NCBI GenBank assembly: GCA_018828205.1
Contig: JAHJWA010000242.1
Location: 1-8,633 of the forward strand
Source of the DNA: Alphaproteobacteria bacterium
GTDB taxonomy: Bacteria > Pseudomonadota > Alphaproteobacteria > Sphingomonadales > Sphingomonadaceae
Direction of reading: 5' to 3'
DNA: 8,633 nt
Of this stretch, positions 1 to 6,485 are shown in pieces; within the stretch, counting starts at the first letter, position 1, and each line of letters starts with the position of its first letter. Under the pieces are notes generated by a model. It made no database searches. It was not told where the DNA came from and worked only from the letters and a program-made list of their open reading frames with translations. A program made the position numbers and the translations under genes.

Positions 1-5
1 CAAAC

Positions 6-10
6 AGGAG
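6..10 (+). promoter_or_regulatory. Shine-Dalgarno site of the MarR-type regulator
   Basis: AGGAG lies 8 nt before the ATG at 19. It is one of the few clear ribosome binding sites in the window and fixes this start. The promoter, if any, lies upstream of the window. Confidence 0.8.
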
Positions 11-18
11 CGATTCGC

Positions 19-1011
19 ATGGCCCAGCTTGCCTATCTTCACGAGGGTGTCGAACCTTTGCGAACGGAGGGCGATGCGGTTTTCGCGCTGACGCTCTCGC
101 TGTTCGGCGCGGACCCACGCCGGCTTTCCCATCTTAGCGAGGATGCCCGCGCCGCCGGGCTGGCGGTGGGCAGGCCGCGCCCGCTCGAAAGTCTGCTCGA
201 AGGATCGGGCGGGGTGCTGGGCGATGTGGTGGTGGCCGACTGCCCGCAGGTCGATGCGGGCAAGCTGGCGGCGCTGATCCGGCTCGACGAGCGGGTTGTG
301 CGCGCAGGCGCGCGGCTGATCGTCGCGACATCCGCTGAGGCGCTCGAGGATGTGTTCGGTTGTCTCGAACGCTCGCGCCCGCAGATCCTGGTCGGCGCGC
401 AGCGCGCCGAGGGGCTGGTGGCGCTGGGTGCGGCGCTGGCGCAGCTGCCCGGCCGGCGGCTGCGTGAAGACGACAGCGACGAGCGGGTGATGCTGCTGCG
501 GCTCACCGAGCAGGTGATGCGCATGGCCGAGACGCTCGACCGGCTGGCGGGGCCGCCGCCCTATTCGCTACCCGGCGCCGAGAAAGGGTCGCTGCGCGCG
601 CCGGACCGGATATTCCGCCCCGCCGCCGAGGAGCGCGACTTCCTGCGCCGTCCGCGCCCGCCACCGCCCGATCCGCGGCTGGTCAAGCGAATCCTCCGCG
701 ACCGCCGGATCCGGAGCAAATATTTCGGCGAGGAGCTGTTCGCCGATCCCGCCTGGGACATCCTGCTCGATCTCACCGCCGCGCGCGCCGAGCACCGCCG
801 CGTCTCGGTGTCCTCGCTGTGCATCGCGGCGGGCGTGCCGCCGACCACCGCGCTGCGCTGGATATCGCAAATGGTCGAGAGCGGGTTGCTCGAACGCACG
901 CAGGACCAGGAGGACAAGCGCCGCGCCTTCATCGCGCTGACCGATCGGACCGCCGATGCGATGGCGCGCTATTTTGCCGAGATTGGTGGGGGCAGCGCAA
1001 CGCCGCTCTGA
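19..1011 (+). CDS. MarR-type winged-helix regulator with a receiver-like N-terminal domain
   Basis: Probable cytoplasmic DNA-binding regulator of 330 aa; its target is unknown. The C-terminal part (about residues 245-322) reads as a MarR winged helix: WDILLDLTAAR, then a recognition-helix segment (VSVSSLCIAAGVPPTTALRW), then MVESGLLER and the wing (QDQEDKRRAFIALT). Residues about 45-143 alternate hydrophobic strands and helices like a response-regulator receiver: VVVAD with Asp74 at the end of a strand, LIVATSAE (Thr104/Ser105), then ILVGAQ where a receiver would carry its conserved Lys. The fold is therefore receiver-like but probably degenerate. A helix at about 155-177 and a Pro/Arg-rich linker (about 200-220) separate the two parts. 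The start is supported by AGGAG at 6-10, 8 nt upstream. The gene ends 10 bp from the convergent siroheme gene. Winged helix confident; N-terminal assignment is inference. Confidence 0.85.
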   Translation: MAQLAYLHEGVEPLRTEGDAVFALTLSLFGADPRRLSHLSEDARAAGLAVGRPRPLESLLEGSGGVLGDVVVADCPQVDAGKLAALIRLDERVVRAGARLIVATSAEALEDVFGCLERSRPQILVGAQRAEGLVALGAALAQLPGRRLREDDSDERVMLLRLTEQVMRMAETLDRLAGPPPYSLPGAEKGSLRAPDRIFRPAAEERDFLRRPRPPPPDPRLVKRILRDRRIRSKYFGEELFADPAWDILLDLTAARAEHRRVSVSSLCIAAGVPPTTALRWISQMVESGLLERTQDQEDKRRAFIALTDRTADAMARYFAEIGGGSATPL

Positions 1012-1018
1012 CGCGGCG
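1001..1018. repeat. Short GC hairpin over the regulator's stop codon
   Basis: CGCCGC (1001-1006) and GCGGCG (1013-1018) form a perfect 6-bp stem around a 6-nt loop containing the TGA of the regulator. It sits at the junction of two convergent genes, where a bidirectional terminator might be expected. There is no T tract on either side, and such stems arise easily by chance at this GC content, so a terminator role is only a guess. Confidence 0.25.
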
Positions 1019-1021
1019 CGG

Positions 1022-1795
1022 TCAGGCCTTCGCGCGCCGCAGCACCACCGTCAGCCCGTCCGCGGGCGGGTCGCCTGGCAGCGCCACCCGGCGGGCATCG
1101 GCGCGCGCACGGATGAGGATCGCCTCGGCGATGCCCGGATCGTGCAGCACGGTGTCGGCCATGCCCAGCAGGCGTGCCTGTTTCAGCGTGAGATCGTCGG
1201 GGTCGTCGCTGGCAAGCGTGATCTCGACGGTCTGCGCGCCCTGCGGCTCGGCGGCATCCGCCAGCCAGCTCTCGACCCGCTCTGCGCTCCCGCCGGCGAG
1301 CGGATCGAGCGGACCGTGTTCGGACAGCGCCGCATCGATCGCACGGCGGCGGTCGTCGCCATCGGGCCAGCGCGCGCGGATCCGGTCCCGCGCTTCCGAC
1401 AGCCCGCTCGCCAGCGCGCCGAGCCCTGCCGGCAGCAGCCGCTCGAGCCGCAGCCGCAGATGCTTGGACAGCCCGGCGGATGCGCCTCCGGTGCCAACCG
1501 CGATCAGCACCGGTTCGCGTTCGAGCACGCTGGGGAGGGTGAAATCGCACAATTCGGGCCGGTCGGCGACATTGACCAGCAGGCCGAGCCGCTTGAGCCG
1601 CAGCGCCGCCGCCTCGGACTTGCGGCCATCCTCCAGCGCGACGAAAGCCAGCCGCGCGTGATGCGCTTCGGCCTCGCTGCAGATTTCGCCGCCGGCGCGC
1701 TCGACCAGCCGCTGCTTGGCCTCGGCCATCGCGCCGTTGCCGACCAGCACCACCTTTGTGCCCGCGATCCGGTGGAAGAGCGGCAGGCTGTTCAT
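1022..1795 (-). CDS. cysG: Siroheme synthase-like protein: precorrin-2 dehydrogenase/ferrochelatase with a truncated SUMT-like tail
   Basis: Predicted NAD-dependent precorrin-2 dehydrogenase / sirohydrochlorin ferrochelatase, the last steps to siroheme, cofactor of sulfite and nitrite reductases. The 257-aa protein matches the N-terminal half of CysG and Met8p: dinucleotide-binding GNGAMA (residues 19-24), NVAD with Asp78 aligning to the catalytic Asp of CysG (Asp104 in E. coli), then FTLPSVLEREPVLIAVGTGGAS, with Ser106 near the Ser phosphorylated in Salmonella CysG. About residues 130-185 follow the CysG dimerisation region. Residues about 188-257 resemble only the first part of the C-terminal methyltransferase domain (DDLTLKQARLLGMADTVLHD), but its GxGPGD motif is missing and the protein then stops, against about 457 aa for full CysG. 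The ATG at 1795 overlaps the lysA TGA as ATGA, so translation is probably coupled. A longer ATG-initiated frame to 1990 exists, but it lies wholly inside lysA. Dehydrogenase domain confident; the symbol is used for the family only. Confidence 0.85.
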   Translation of the reverse strand: MNSLPLFHRIAGTKVVLVGNGAMAEAKQRLVERAGGEICSEAEAHHARLAFVALEDGRKSEAAALRLKRLGLLVNVADRPELCDFTLPSVLEREPVLIAVGTGGASAGLSKHLRLRLERLLPAGLGALASGLSEARDRIRARWPDGDDRRRAIDAALSEHGPLDPLAGGSAERVESWLADAAEPQGAQTVEITLASDDPDDLTLKQARLLGMADTVLHDPGIAEAILIRARADARRVALPGDPPADGLTVVLRRAKA

Positions 1796-3051
1796 TCGAG
1801 CCAGTCGGGCATGCGCTCGGCATCCATGATGGCGCTGGGCGCGATCCGGTCGGCGACCACGGCGAAGCGGTCGCCATCGACCAGCACCTCGGCGACGAAG
1901 CCGCGCGAATTGTAGGACGAGGCCATGGTCGCGCCATAGGCGCCCGCGGTGCGGAACACCGCGAGATCGCCCGCGGTCAGCGCATCGCATTCGCGGTCCA
2001 TCGCAAAGGTGTCGCCGGTCTCGCAGATCGGGCCGACGATATGCGCGGTGGTGCGCTCGCCGCTGGGTGCGACCGCGTCGAAATCGTGCCAGGCGCCGTA
2101 GAGCGCGGGGCGCGCGAGATCGTTCATCGCCGCATCGACCACCACGAAGGGATGCGTCAGCCCGCGCTTGACCCGCACCACGCGGGTCAGCAGCACGCCG
2201 GCATTGCCCGCGATCACCCTTCCGGGCTCGAACATCAGCCGGACGTCCCAGTCCTTGGTCACCCGCGCGACCATGGCGCCGTATTCGGCCGGAGCCGGGA
2301 GCACCTCGCCCGCGCGATAGGGGACGCCGAGCCCGCCGCCGAGATCGGCATGGGTGACCTTGCAGCCGGCTCCGCGCAATTCCGCGATCAGCGCGCCGAC
2401 CTTGCCGAAGGCGGTCTCGAGCGGTTCGAGGCTGGCAAGCTGGCTGCCGATATGCACCGCGATGCCGCGCATATCGAGCCTGTCCTCGCCCGCGAGCGCG
2501 GTGTAGATCTCTACGGCGCGGTCGAGCGGGACGCCGAACTTGTTCTCGCTCTTGCCGGTCGAGATCTTCTCATGCGTGCGCGCATCGACATCGGGGTTCA
2601 CGCGCAGCGCGCAGCGCGCGAGTTTGCCCGCGCGGCGCGCGATCGCCGCGAGCTCGTAGCCCTCTTCCTCGCTTTCGATGTTGAACTGGCCGATATCCTC
2701 GCGCAGCCCCTGTTCGAGCTCGGCATGGGTCTTGCCGACGCCCGAGAAGACGATGTCCTCGGGCTTCATCCCGGCGACCAGCGCACGGATCAACTCGCCG
2801 CCCGAGACCACATCCGCGCCATAGCCCTGCCGCGCGAGCACGCGCAGCACCGCGAGATTGGGATTGGCCTTCACCGCGAAGGCGATGTGCGGATTGTCGA
2901 GCGGCGCCAGCGCCTCGCGGAACACCGCGGCGTGGCGCTCGATCGTGGCGCGCGAATAGACATAGACGGGGGTGCCGACCGCCTCGGCGATCGCCGGGAG
3001 CGGGACGTTTTCGGCGTGGAGCACGCCGTCGCGGAGAGTGAAATGATCCAT
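1792..3051 (-). CDS. lysA: Diaminopimelate decarboxylase
   Basis: PLP-dependent enzyme converting meso-diaminopimelate to L-lysine and CO2, the last step of lysine synthesis, in the cytoplasm. At 419 aa it has the usual length, and the alanine-racemase-like barrel plus C-terminal beta domain are complete. Visible landmarks: PLP lysine in FAVKANPN (Lys61), VHIGSQ (His200), the phosphate-binding GGGLG (238-242), FEPGR (274-278), CETGD (343-347; its Cys is expected to complete the partner subunit's active site), and ASSYNSR (Tyr380). It lies 78 bp downstream of the small lipoprotein gene and overlaps the siroheme gene by 4 bp. No ATG, GTG or TTG occurs in frame between this ATG and an upstream in-frame stop, so the start is secure. 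There is no clear Shine-Dalgarno, and the ATG sits inside a perfect hairpin (separate entry), which hints at translational control or a weak start. Confidence 0.97.
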   Translation of the reverse strand: MDHFTLRDGVLHAENVPLPAIAEAVGTPVYVYSRATIERHAAVFREALAPLDNPHIAFAVKANPNLAVLRVLARQGYGADVVSGGELIRALVAGMKPEDIVFSGVGKTHAELEQGLREDIGQFNIESEEEGYELAAIARRAGKLARCALRVNPDVDARTHEKISTGKSENKFGVPLDRAVEIYTALAGEDRLDMRGIAVHIGSQLASLEPLETAFGKVGALIAELRGAGCKVTHADLGGGLGVPYRAGEVLPAPAEYGAMVARVTKDWDVRLMFEPGRVIAGNAGVLLTRVVRVKRGLTHPFVVVDAAMNDLARPALYGAWHDFDAVAPSGERTTAHIVGPICETGDTFAMDRECDALTAGDLAVFRTAGAYGATMASSYNSRGFVAEVLVDGDRFAVVADRIAPSAIMDAERMPDWLE

Positions 3052-3074
3052 CGCGGCGCCGCATGCCGCGATGG
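3048..3074 (-). promoter_or_regulatory. Perfect 10-bp hairpin burying the lysA start codon
   Basis: CCATCGCGGC at 3048-3057 is the exact reverse complement of GCCGCGATGG at 3065-3074, with a 7-nt spacer. In the lysA transcript the 3' arm contains the ATG (3051-3049) and the loop and stem occupy the place of the Shine-Dalgarno, so the folded RNA would hide the start. No T tract follows, which argues against a terminator. The repeat is seen directly; the regulatory role is inference, and the high GC content makes stems common. Confidence 0.5.
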
Positions 3075-3129
3075 CGCGCCCAAGTCGAGTTATCTGTGCT
3101 TTCCGGGCAGCAAGCTAACCGGCGGCGAG

Positions 3130-3369
3130 CTATTCGGGCGGCAGGTCGAAGGGATCGTCCTGGCGCTCCTCCGAACGGCGCCGCAGTTCGACGCTGCGCT
3201 CGGGGGCGGCCTGCGGATCGAGCGCGAGCAGTTCCTCGGCGTCGGGCGGGATCGAGCTGCCATAGGGCGCGACGGGGAGCGTGGCGCCCGGGGCGGGCGT
3301 CAGCGCCGCCTGCTGCCCGCAGGCGCCCAGCGCCAGCAGCGCACCGATGGCGGCGAGTGTGCGCGTCAT
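3130..3369 (-). CDS. lptM: Small LptM-like lipoprotein
   Basis: A 79-aa protein with a lipoprotein signal: MTRT, a hydrophobic stretch (residues 5-14), then the lipobox LGAC with acylated Cys17. Gly follows the Cys, so no Asp inner-membrane retention signal is present. After it come CGQQAALTPAPG, which loosely recalls the CGxKGPLxxP start of LptM (YifL), and a short polar, charged tail (ERSVELRRRSEERQDDPF). LptM helps the LPS export protein LptD mature at the outer membrane. A short LptM-type lipoprotein beside lysA or argH fits the alphaproteobacterial arrangement I would expect. Its ATG overlaps the argH TGA as ATGA. The KGPL core is not well kept, so lipoprotein status is confident but the LptM identity is moderate. 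Confidence 0.75.
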   Translation of the reverse strand: MTRTLAAIGALLALGACGQQAALTPAPGATLPVAPYGSSIPPDAEELLALDPQAAPERSVELRRRSEERQDDPFDLPPE

Positions 3370-4778
3370 TCGTCGATCCCCAATTCGCTGCGGGCTTCGG
3401 CCACGCGCTGCCGTACCTGATCGGGCGCGGTCCCGCCATAGGAGGCGCGCGCGGCGACCGAGGCATCGATCGAGAGCGCCGCGAAGACCCGCTCGTCGAT
3501 GCGCGAATCGATGGCGGCGAGTTCATCGAGCGACAGCGCATCGAGAGCGACCCCGCGGCCTTCGGCGAGCCGCACTGCGGCGCCGGTGATGTGATGCGCC
3601 TCGCGGAAGGGAATGTCGGCCTCGCGCACCAGCCAGTCGGCGAGATCGGTCGCGGTGGCATAGCCGAGCTCGGCCGCCTGCCGCATCCGCGCGACCTCGA
3701 AGCGGCTGTCCGCCACCATTCCGGCAGCGGCGGCAAGGCACAGGTCGAGCAGGCCGGCGGCCTCGAACACCGGCGGCTTGTCGTCCTGCATGTCCTTGGA
3801 ATAGGCCAGCGGCAGCCCCTTCATCGTCACCATCAGCGCGGTCGCGCAGCCCACGATTCGCCCGGCATGGCCGCGCACCAGCTCGGCGGCGTCGGGGTTC
3901 TTCTTCTGCGGCATGATCGAGCTGCCGGTGGAGAGCGTGTCGGGCATGCGCACAAAGCCGAAGGGCTGGCTCGCCCAGATGATCAGTTCCTCCGCCAGCC
4001 GCGAGAGATGGATCGCGCACTGGCTCGCGGCGGCGAGGTAATCCATCGCAAAATCGCGGTCGGACACCGCATCGAGGCTGTTGCGGGTCGGGCGGGCGAA
4101 GCCCAGCGCGCGGGAGGTCGCCTCGCGGTCGATCGGGAAGCCGGTCCCGGCCAGCGCCGCGCTGCCGAGCGGGCATTCGTCCATCCGCACGCGGGCATCG
4201 GCAAAGCGGCTGCGGTCGCGGCGCGCCATCTCGTAATAGGCGAGCAGATGGTGCCCCAGCGTGACCGGCTGAGCGGTCTGGAGATGGGTGAAGCCGGGCA
4301 TGATCGTGTCGGCATGCTCGCCGGCGCGGGTGACCAGCGCATGCTGGAGCGCTGCGATCCCGGCCTCGGCGCGCAGCATCGCCTCGCGCATCCACAGTTT
4401 GAAATCGGTCGCCACCTGATCGTTGCGGCTGCGCGCGGTGTGCAGCCGGCCCGCCACCGGACCGACCAGTTCGGCCAGCCGCGATTCCACCGTCATGTGG
4501 ATGTCTTCCAGGTCCCAGTCCTCGGGCACCCCGTCGCGCTCGTATTCGGCGGCGATGGTCTGGAGGCCCGCGTCGATCGCCTTCGCGTCCGCCGCGCTGA
4601 CAATATCCTCCGCCGCCAGCATCGCGACATGCGCGCGGCTGCCCGCGATATCCTGCCGCCACAGCGCCTTGTCGAAGGGGATCGAGGCGTTGATTTCGCG
4701 CATGATCGCGCTAGGCCCTTCGGCGAACCTGCCTCCCCACATCGTATTGGAAGCCTGCTTGTCCCGCGTCTCGCTCAC
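3366..4778 (-). CDS. argH: Argininosuccinate lyase
   Basis: Cleaves argininosuccinate to arginine and fumarate, the last step of arginine synthesis; a cytoplasmic homotetramer of the aspartase/fumarase superfamily. Signature regions are intact: WGGRF near the N-terminus, TARSRNDQ, GFTHLQTAQPV with the catalytic His, and the family loop GSSIMPQKKNP with the catalytic Ser. The stop overlaps the next gene as ATGA. The start is uncertain. The candidates are ATG at 4796, ATG at 4790, GTG at 4778 and ATG at 4742 (MWGGRF). I chose GTG 4778 (MSETRDKQ, 470 aa) because GGTGG lies 5 nt upstream and relatives carry only a few residues before WGGRF. Any choice except 4742 overlaps the start of the divergent tlpA-like gene, so the argH promoter must lie inside that gene. 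Product certain; start moderate. Confidence 0.96.
   Translation of the reverse strand: MSETRDKQASNTMWGGRFAEGPSAIMREINASIPFDKALWRQDIAGSRAHVAMLAAEDIVSAADAKAIDAGLQTIAAEYERDGVPEDWDLEDIHMTVESRLAELVGPVAGRLHTARSRNDQVATDFKLWMREAMLRAEAGIAALQHALVTRAGEHADTIMPGFTHLQTAQPVTLGHHLLAYYEMARRDRSRFADARVRMDECPLGSAALAGTGFPIDREATSRALGFARPTRNSLDAVSDRDFAMDYLAAASQCAIHLSRLAEELIIWASQPFGFVRMPDTLSTGSSIMPQKKNPDAAELVRGHAGRIVGCATALMVTMKGLPLAYSKDMQDDKPPVFEAAGLLDLCLAAAAGMVADSRFEVARMRQAAELGYATATDLADWLVREADIPFREAHHITGAAVRLAEGRGVALDALSLDELAAIDSRIDERVFAALSIDASVAARASYGGTAPDQVRQRVAEARSELGIDE
4749..4753 (+). promoter_or_regulatory. Shine-Dalgarno site deciding a TTG start
   Basis: GGAAG lies 5 nt before TTG at 4759. It is the best ribosome binding site near the start of the TlpA-like gene and favours this TTG over the in-frame TTG at 4747. 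The choice also places the hydrophobic segment and lipobox exactly at the N-terminus. Confidence 0.6.
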
Positions 4779-5316
4779 TCTTGCCACCATCCTCATCGCC
4801 GGTCTCGGCCTGGCCGGCTGCGATAGGGGAGCGCCCGAGGGGGCGCAAGAAAGCTCGGGCGCCGTGGCATCGGGAGAAATCGACCGCAGTCAGGCGGGCG
4901 CGCTGATGCCCGCGGTCAATCTGGTCGATCCTGCAGGCCGCGTTCTCAATCTCGGCGCGCTGCAGGGCGGGCCGGTGCTGCTCAACCTCTGGGCCACCTG
5001 GTGCGCCCCTTGCGTCAAGGAAATGCCGCTGCTCGACGAGCTGGCGGGGGATTACGGCGAGGATCTGACCGTGATCGCGGCGAGCCAGGACCTGCAGACC
5101 GAAAAGGTCCAGCCGTTCTTCGAGGAGACCGGTCTGGAGCATCTCGAGCCCTGGATCGATCCCGAAACCCAGCTCTCGATGGCGCTGGCCGAGGCCCTGC
5201 CGACCACCGTGCTCTACGACGGCGCGGGCCGCGAGGTCTGGCGCGTGGCGGGCGAGCTGGACTGGTCGGCGCCCGAGATCCGCGCGGCGATCGACGAGGC
5301 CGTTGCGGCGCAATAG
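4759..5316 (+). CDS. TlpA-family thioredoxin-like lipoprotein
   Basis: Probable membrane-anchored thiol:disulfide reductase facing the periplasm, of the TlpA/ResA group that keeps cysteines reduced, for example in cytochrome c maturation. From a TTG start the protein is 185 aa: a hydrophobic segment (residues 4-20), lipobox LAGC with Cys21, a linker, then the thioredoxin fold with NLWATWCAPC (active Cys82 and Cys85), KEMPLLDEL and the cis-Pro loop at ALPTT (Pro148). Asp22 follows the lipid Cys; in E. coli that is an inner-membrane retention signal. TTG was chosen because GGAAG lies 5 nt upstream and it gives a clean lipoprotein signal; the reading frame extends upstream to 4423, but that part runs antisense through argH. 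The 5' end overlaps that of argH by about 20 bp. Family confident, exact partner unknown. Confidence 0.88.
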   Translation: MSRVSLTLATILIAGLGLAGCDRGAPEGAQESSGAVASGEIDRSQAGALMPAVNLVDPAGRVLNLGALQGGPVLLNLWATWCAPCVKEMPLLDELAGDYGEDLTVIAASQDLQTEKVQPFFEETGLEHLEPWIDPETQLSMALAEALPTTVLYDGAGREVWRVAGELDWSAPEIRAAIDEAVAAQ

Positions 5317-5350
5317 CGGCGCAGACAGGTCCGGGTCGTGGGGATGTTCG

Positions 5351-5426
5351 TGGTGGGCGCTGACGGGCTCGAACCGCCGACCCTCTCGGTGTAAACGAGA
5401 TGCTCTACCAACTGAGCTAAGCGCCC
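5351..5426 (-). tRNA. tRNA-Val, anticodon TAC, with encoded CCA
   Basis: A complete 76-nt cloverleaf on the minus strand. The acceptor stem is GGGCGCT (5426-5420) with AGCGCCC (5361-5355), followed by discriminator A and encoded CCA (5353-5351). The D arm is GCTC-AGTTGGTA-GAGC, the anticodon stem TCTCG/CGAGA with loop TTTACAC (anticodon TAC, reading GTA), and the T arm GGCGG-TTCGAGC-CCGTC. It lies between two plus-strand genes and is transcribed against both. All stems pair, with one G-T in the T stem. Confidence 0.97.
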
Positions 5427-5437
5427 CACGGGCTGCC

Positions 5438-5465
5438 CACATAGCGGCCCCGGGTGCAAAATCAA
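5438..5465 (-). promoter_or_regulatory. Candidate promoter of the tRNA-Val gene
   Basis: On the minus strand TTGATT (5465-5460) and TATGTG (5443-5438) are spaced by 16 nt, 11 nt upstream of the mature tRNA 5' end. The elements resemble sigma-70-type -35 and -10 boxes, and the short AT-rich patch stands out in this GC-rich DNA. The -10 match is imperfect and no start site can be proved from sequence. Confidence 0.4.
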
Positions 5466-5503
5466 TTGCCGCCGTGCGCTTCGCCCGGCTAGGCGCGGCG
5501 ACG

Positions 5504-6481
5504 ATGACCGTGAAGCTTACCGTACTCGCCACCGGCGGCACGATCGCCGGGATCGCCGGCTCGGCGACCGCCAGCGATTACAACGCCGGCCAGATCGCGA
5601 TCGAGGACTATCTTGAGGATGTCGCCGGGCTCGGGCTGGCGGCGGAACTCACCGCGCAGCAGATCGCCAATATCGATTCGGCGGATATCGGCCAGCAGGT
5701 CTGGAACGACCTCCACCGCGCGGCGCGCGCGGCGCTGGACGATCCCGAATGCGACGGCGTGGTCATCACCCATGGCACCGACACGCTGGAGGAAACCGCC
5801 TTCCTGCTCGATCTCACGCTGCCCGCGCACAAGCCGGTCGTCATGGTCGGCGCGATGCGGCCTGCCGACGCGGTGGGCTATGACGGCCTGCGCAATTTCG
5901 CCAACGCCATGCGCGTCGCGGGCGATGCCGAGGCCGCAGGACGCGGGGTGCTGGTGGTGATGGGCGACCGGATTTTCGGCGCGCGCGACGTCCGCAAGGT
6001 GCGGACCCGCGGGACCGAGGCCTTTCGCGGCTTCCCGCGCGAATCGGTCGGGCTGGTGACGCCGTCCTCGCTCGAATGGTTCGGCGCGCCGTGGCGGGTC
6101 GGGAGCGAAGCGCAATACGACTGGGTGGAGGCGCTGCCGGAGGTCGCGATTATCGCCGCATATTCCGGTCTTTGCGGCGAGGCGGTGGCGCGCTGCATCG
6201 GTCCCGGGACGCGCGGCGTGGTGGTGGCGGGGGTGGGCGAGGGCAATATGCCCGAGGCGGCGCGCCGCGAACTGGTCCGCCGCTGCGCGCAAGGGTTGCA
6301 GGTCGTCCGCGCCAGCCGCGCCGACGAGGGGCTGGTCGATGCCGAGCCCGGCGATGCCACGAACGGCTTCGTCGCTTCGCGGGCGCTCAATCCGGCCAAG
6401 GCGCGGATCCTGCTGCAATTGCTGATCGCGAACGGTGAAAGCGACCGCGCAGGCATCCAGCGCGCCTTCGACGGAGGCTGA
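5504..6481 (+). CDS. L-asparaginase (bacterial type, no signal peptide)
   Basis: Hydrolyses L-asparagine to aspartate and ammonia. The 325-aa protein follows the tetrameric bacterial asparaginase family: LATGGTIAG with the nucleophile Thr13, Tyr26 in the mobile flap, ITHGTDTLEETA with Thr92/Asp93, PVVMVGAMRP, and GARDVRK with Lys165, completing the Thr-Asp-Lys catalytic set. GVGEGNMP and GFVASRALNPAKARILLQL close the C-terminal domain. The sequence resembles E. coli type II (AnsB), yet it starts about where the mature enzyme starts: no signal peptide follows the ATG at 5504 or the alternative GTG at 5474, so it is predicted cytoplasmic. The region before the ATG has only a weak ribosome binding site. 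The gene is separated from tRNA-Val by 77 bp and ends convergently with the MDR gene across a hairpin-rich spacer. Activity on glutamine cannot be judged. Confidence 0.93.
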   Translation: MTVKLTVLATGGTIAGIAGSATASDYNAGQIAIEDYLEDVAGLGLAAELTAQQIANIDSADIGQQVWNDLHRAARAALDDPECDGVVITHGTDTLEETAFLLDLTLPAHKPVVMVGAMRPADAVGYDGLRNFANAMRVAGDAEAAGRGVLVVMGDRIFGARDVRKVRTRGTEAFRGFPRESVGLVTPSSLEWFGAPWRVGSEAQYDWVEALPEVAIIAAYSGLCGEAVARCIGPGTRGVVVAGVGEGNMPEAARRELVRRCAQGLQVVRASRADEGLVDAEPGDATNGFVASRALNPAKARILLQLLIANGESDRAGIQRAFDGG

Positions 6482-6485
6482 CAAC

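Noticed and set aside
3052..3129. Lysine riboswitch in the lysA leader
   Set aside because: The 78-bp spacer is much too short for the roughly 170-nt lysine aptamer, and none of its conserved elements is apparent; only the simple start-codon hairpin is visible.
4423..4758. N-terminal extension of the TlpA-like protein upstream of TTG 4759
   Set aside because: The upstream part of the frame runs antisense to argH and looks like a shadow. Starting at TTG 4759 gives a ribosome site and a correctly placed lipoprotein signal.
1756..4826. Two very long plus-strand open frames (554 and 587 codons at 1756-3420 and 3063-4826) opposite lysA, the lipoprotein gene and argH
   Set aside because: They are antisense shadows. 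The minus-strand frames encode textbook enzymes with intact motifs, while the plus-strand translations are Arg/Ala/Gly/His-rich with no recognisable domain, as expected where GC-rich codons suppress stops on the other strand.
5351..5426. tRNA-Val as an attachment site for an integrated element
   Set aside because: No integrase, no direct repeat of the tRNA 3' end elsewhere in the window, and the flanking genes look native in composition.
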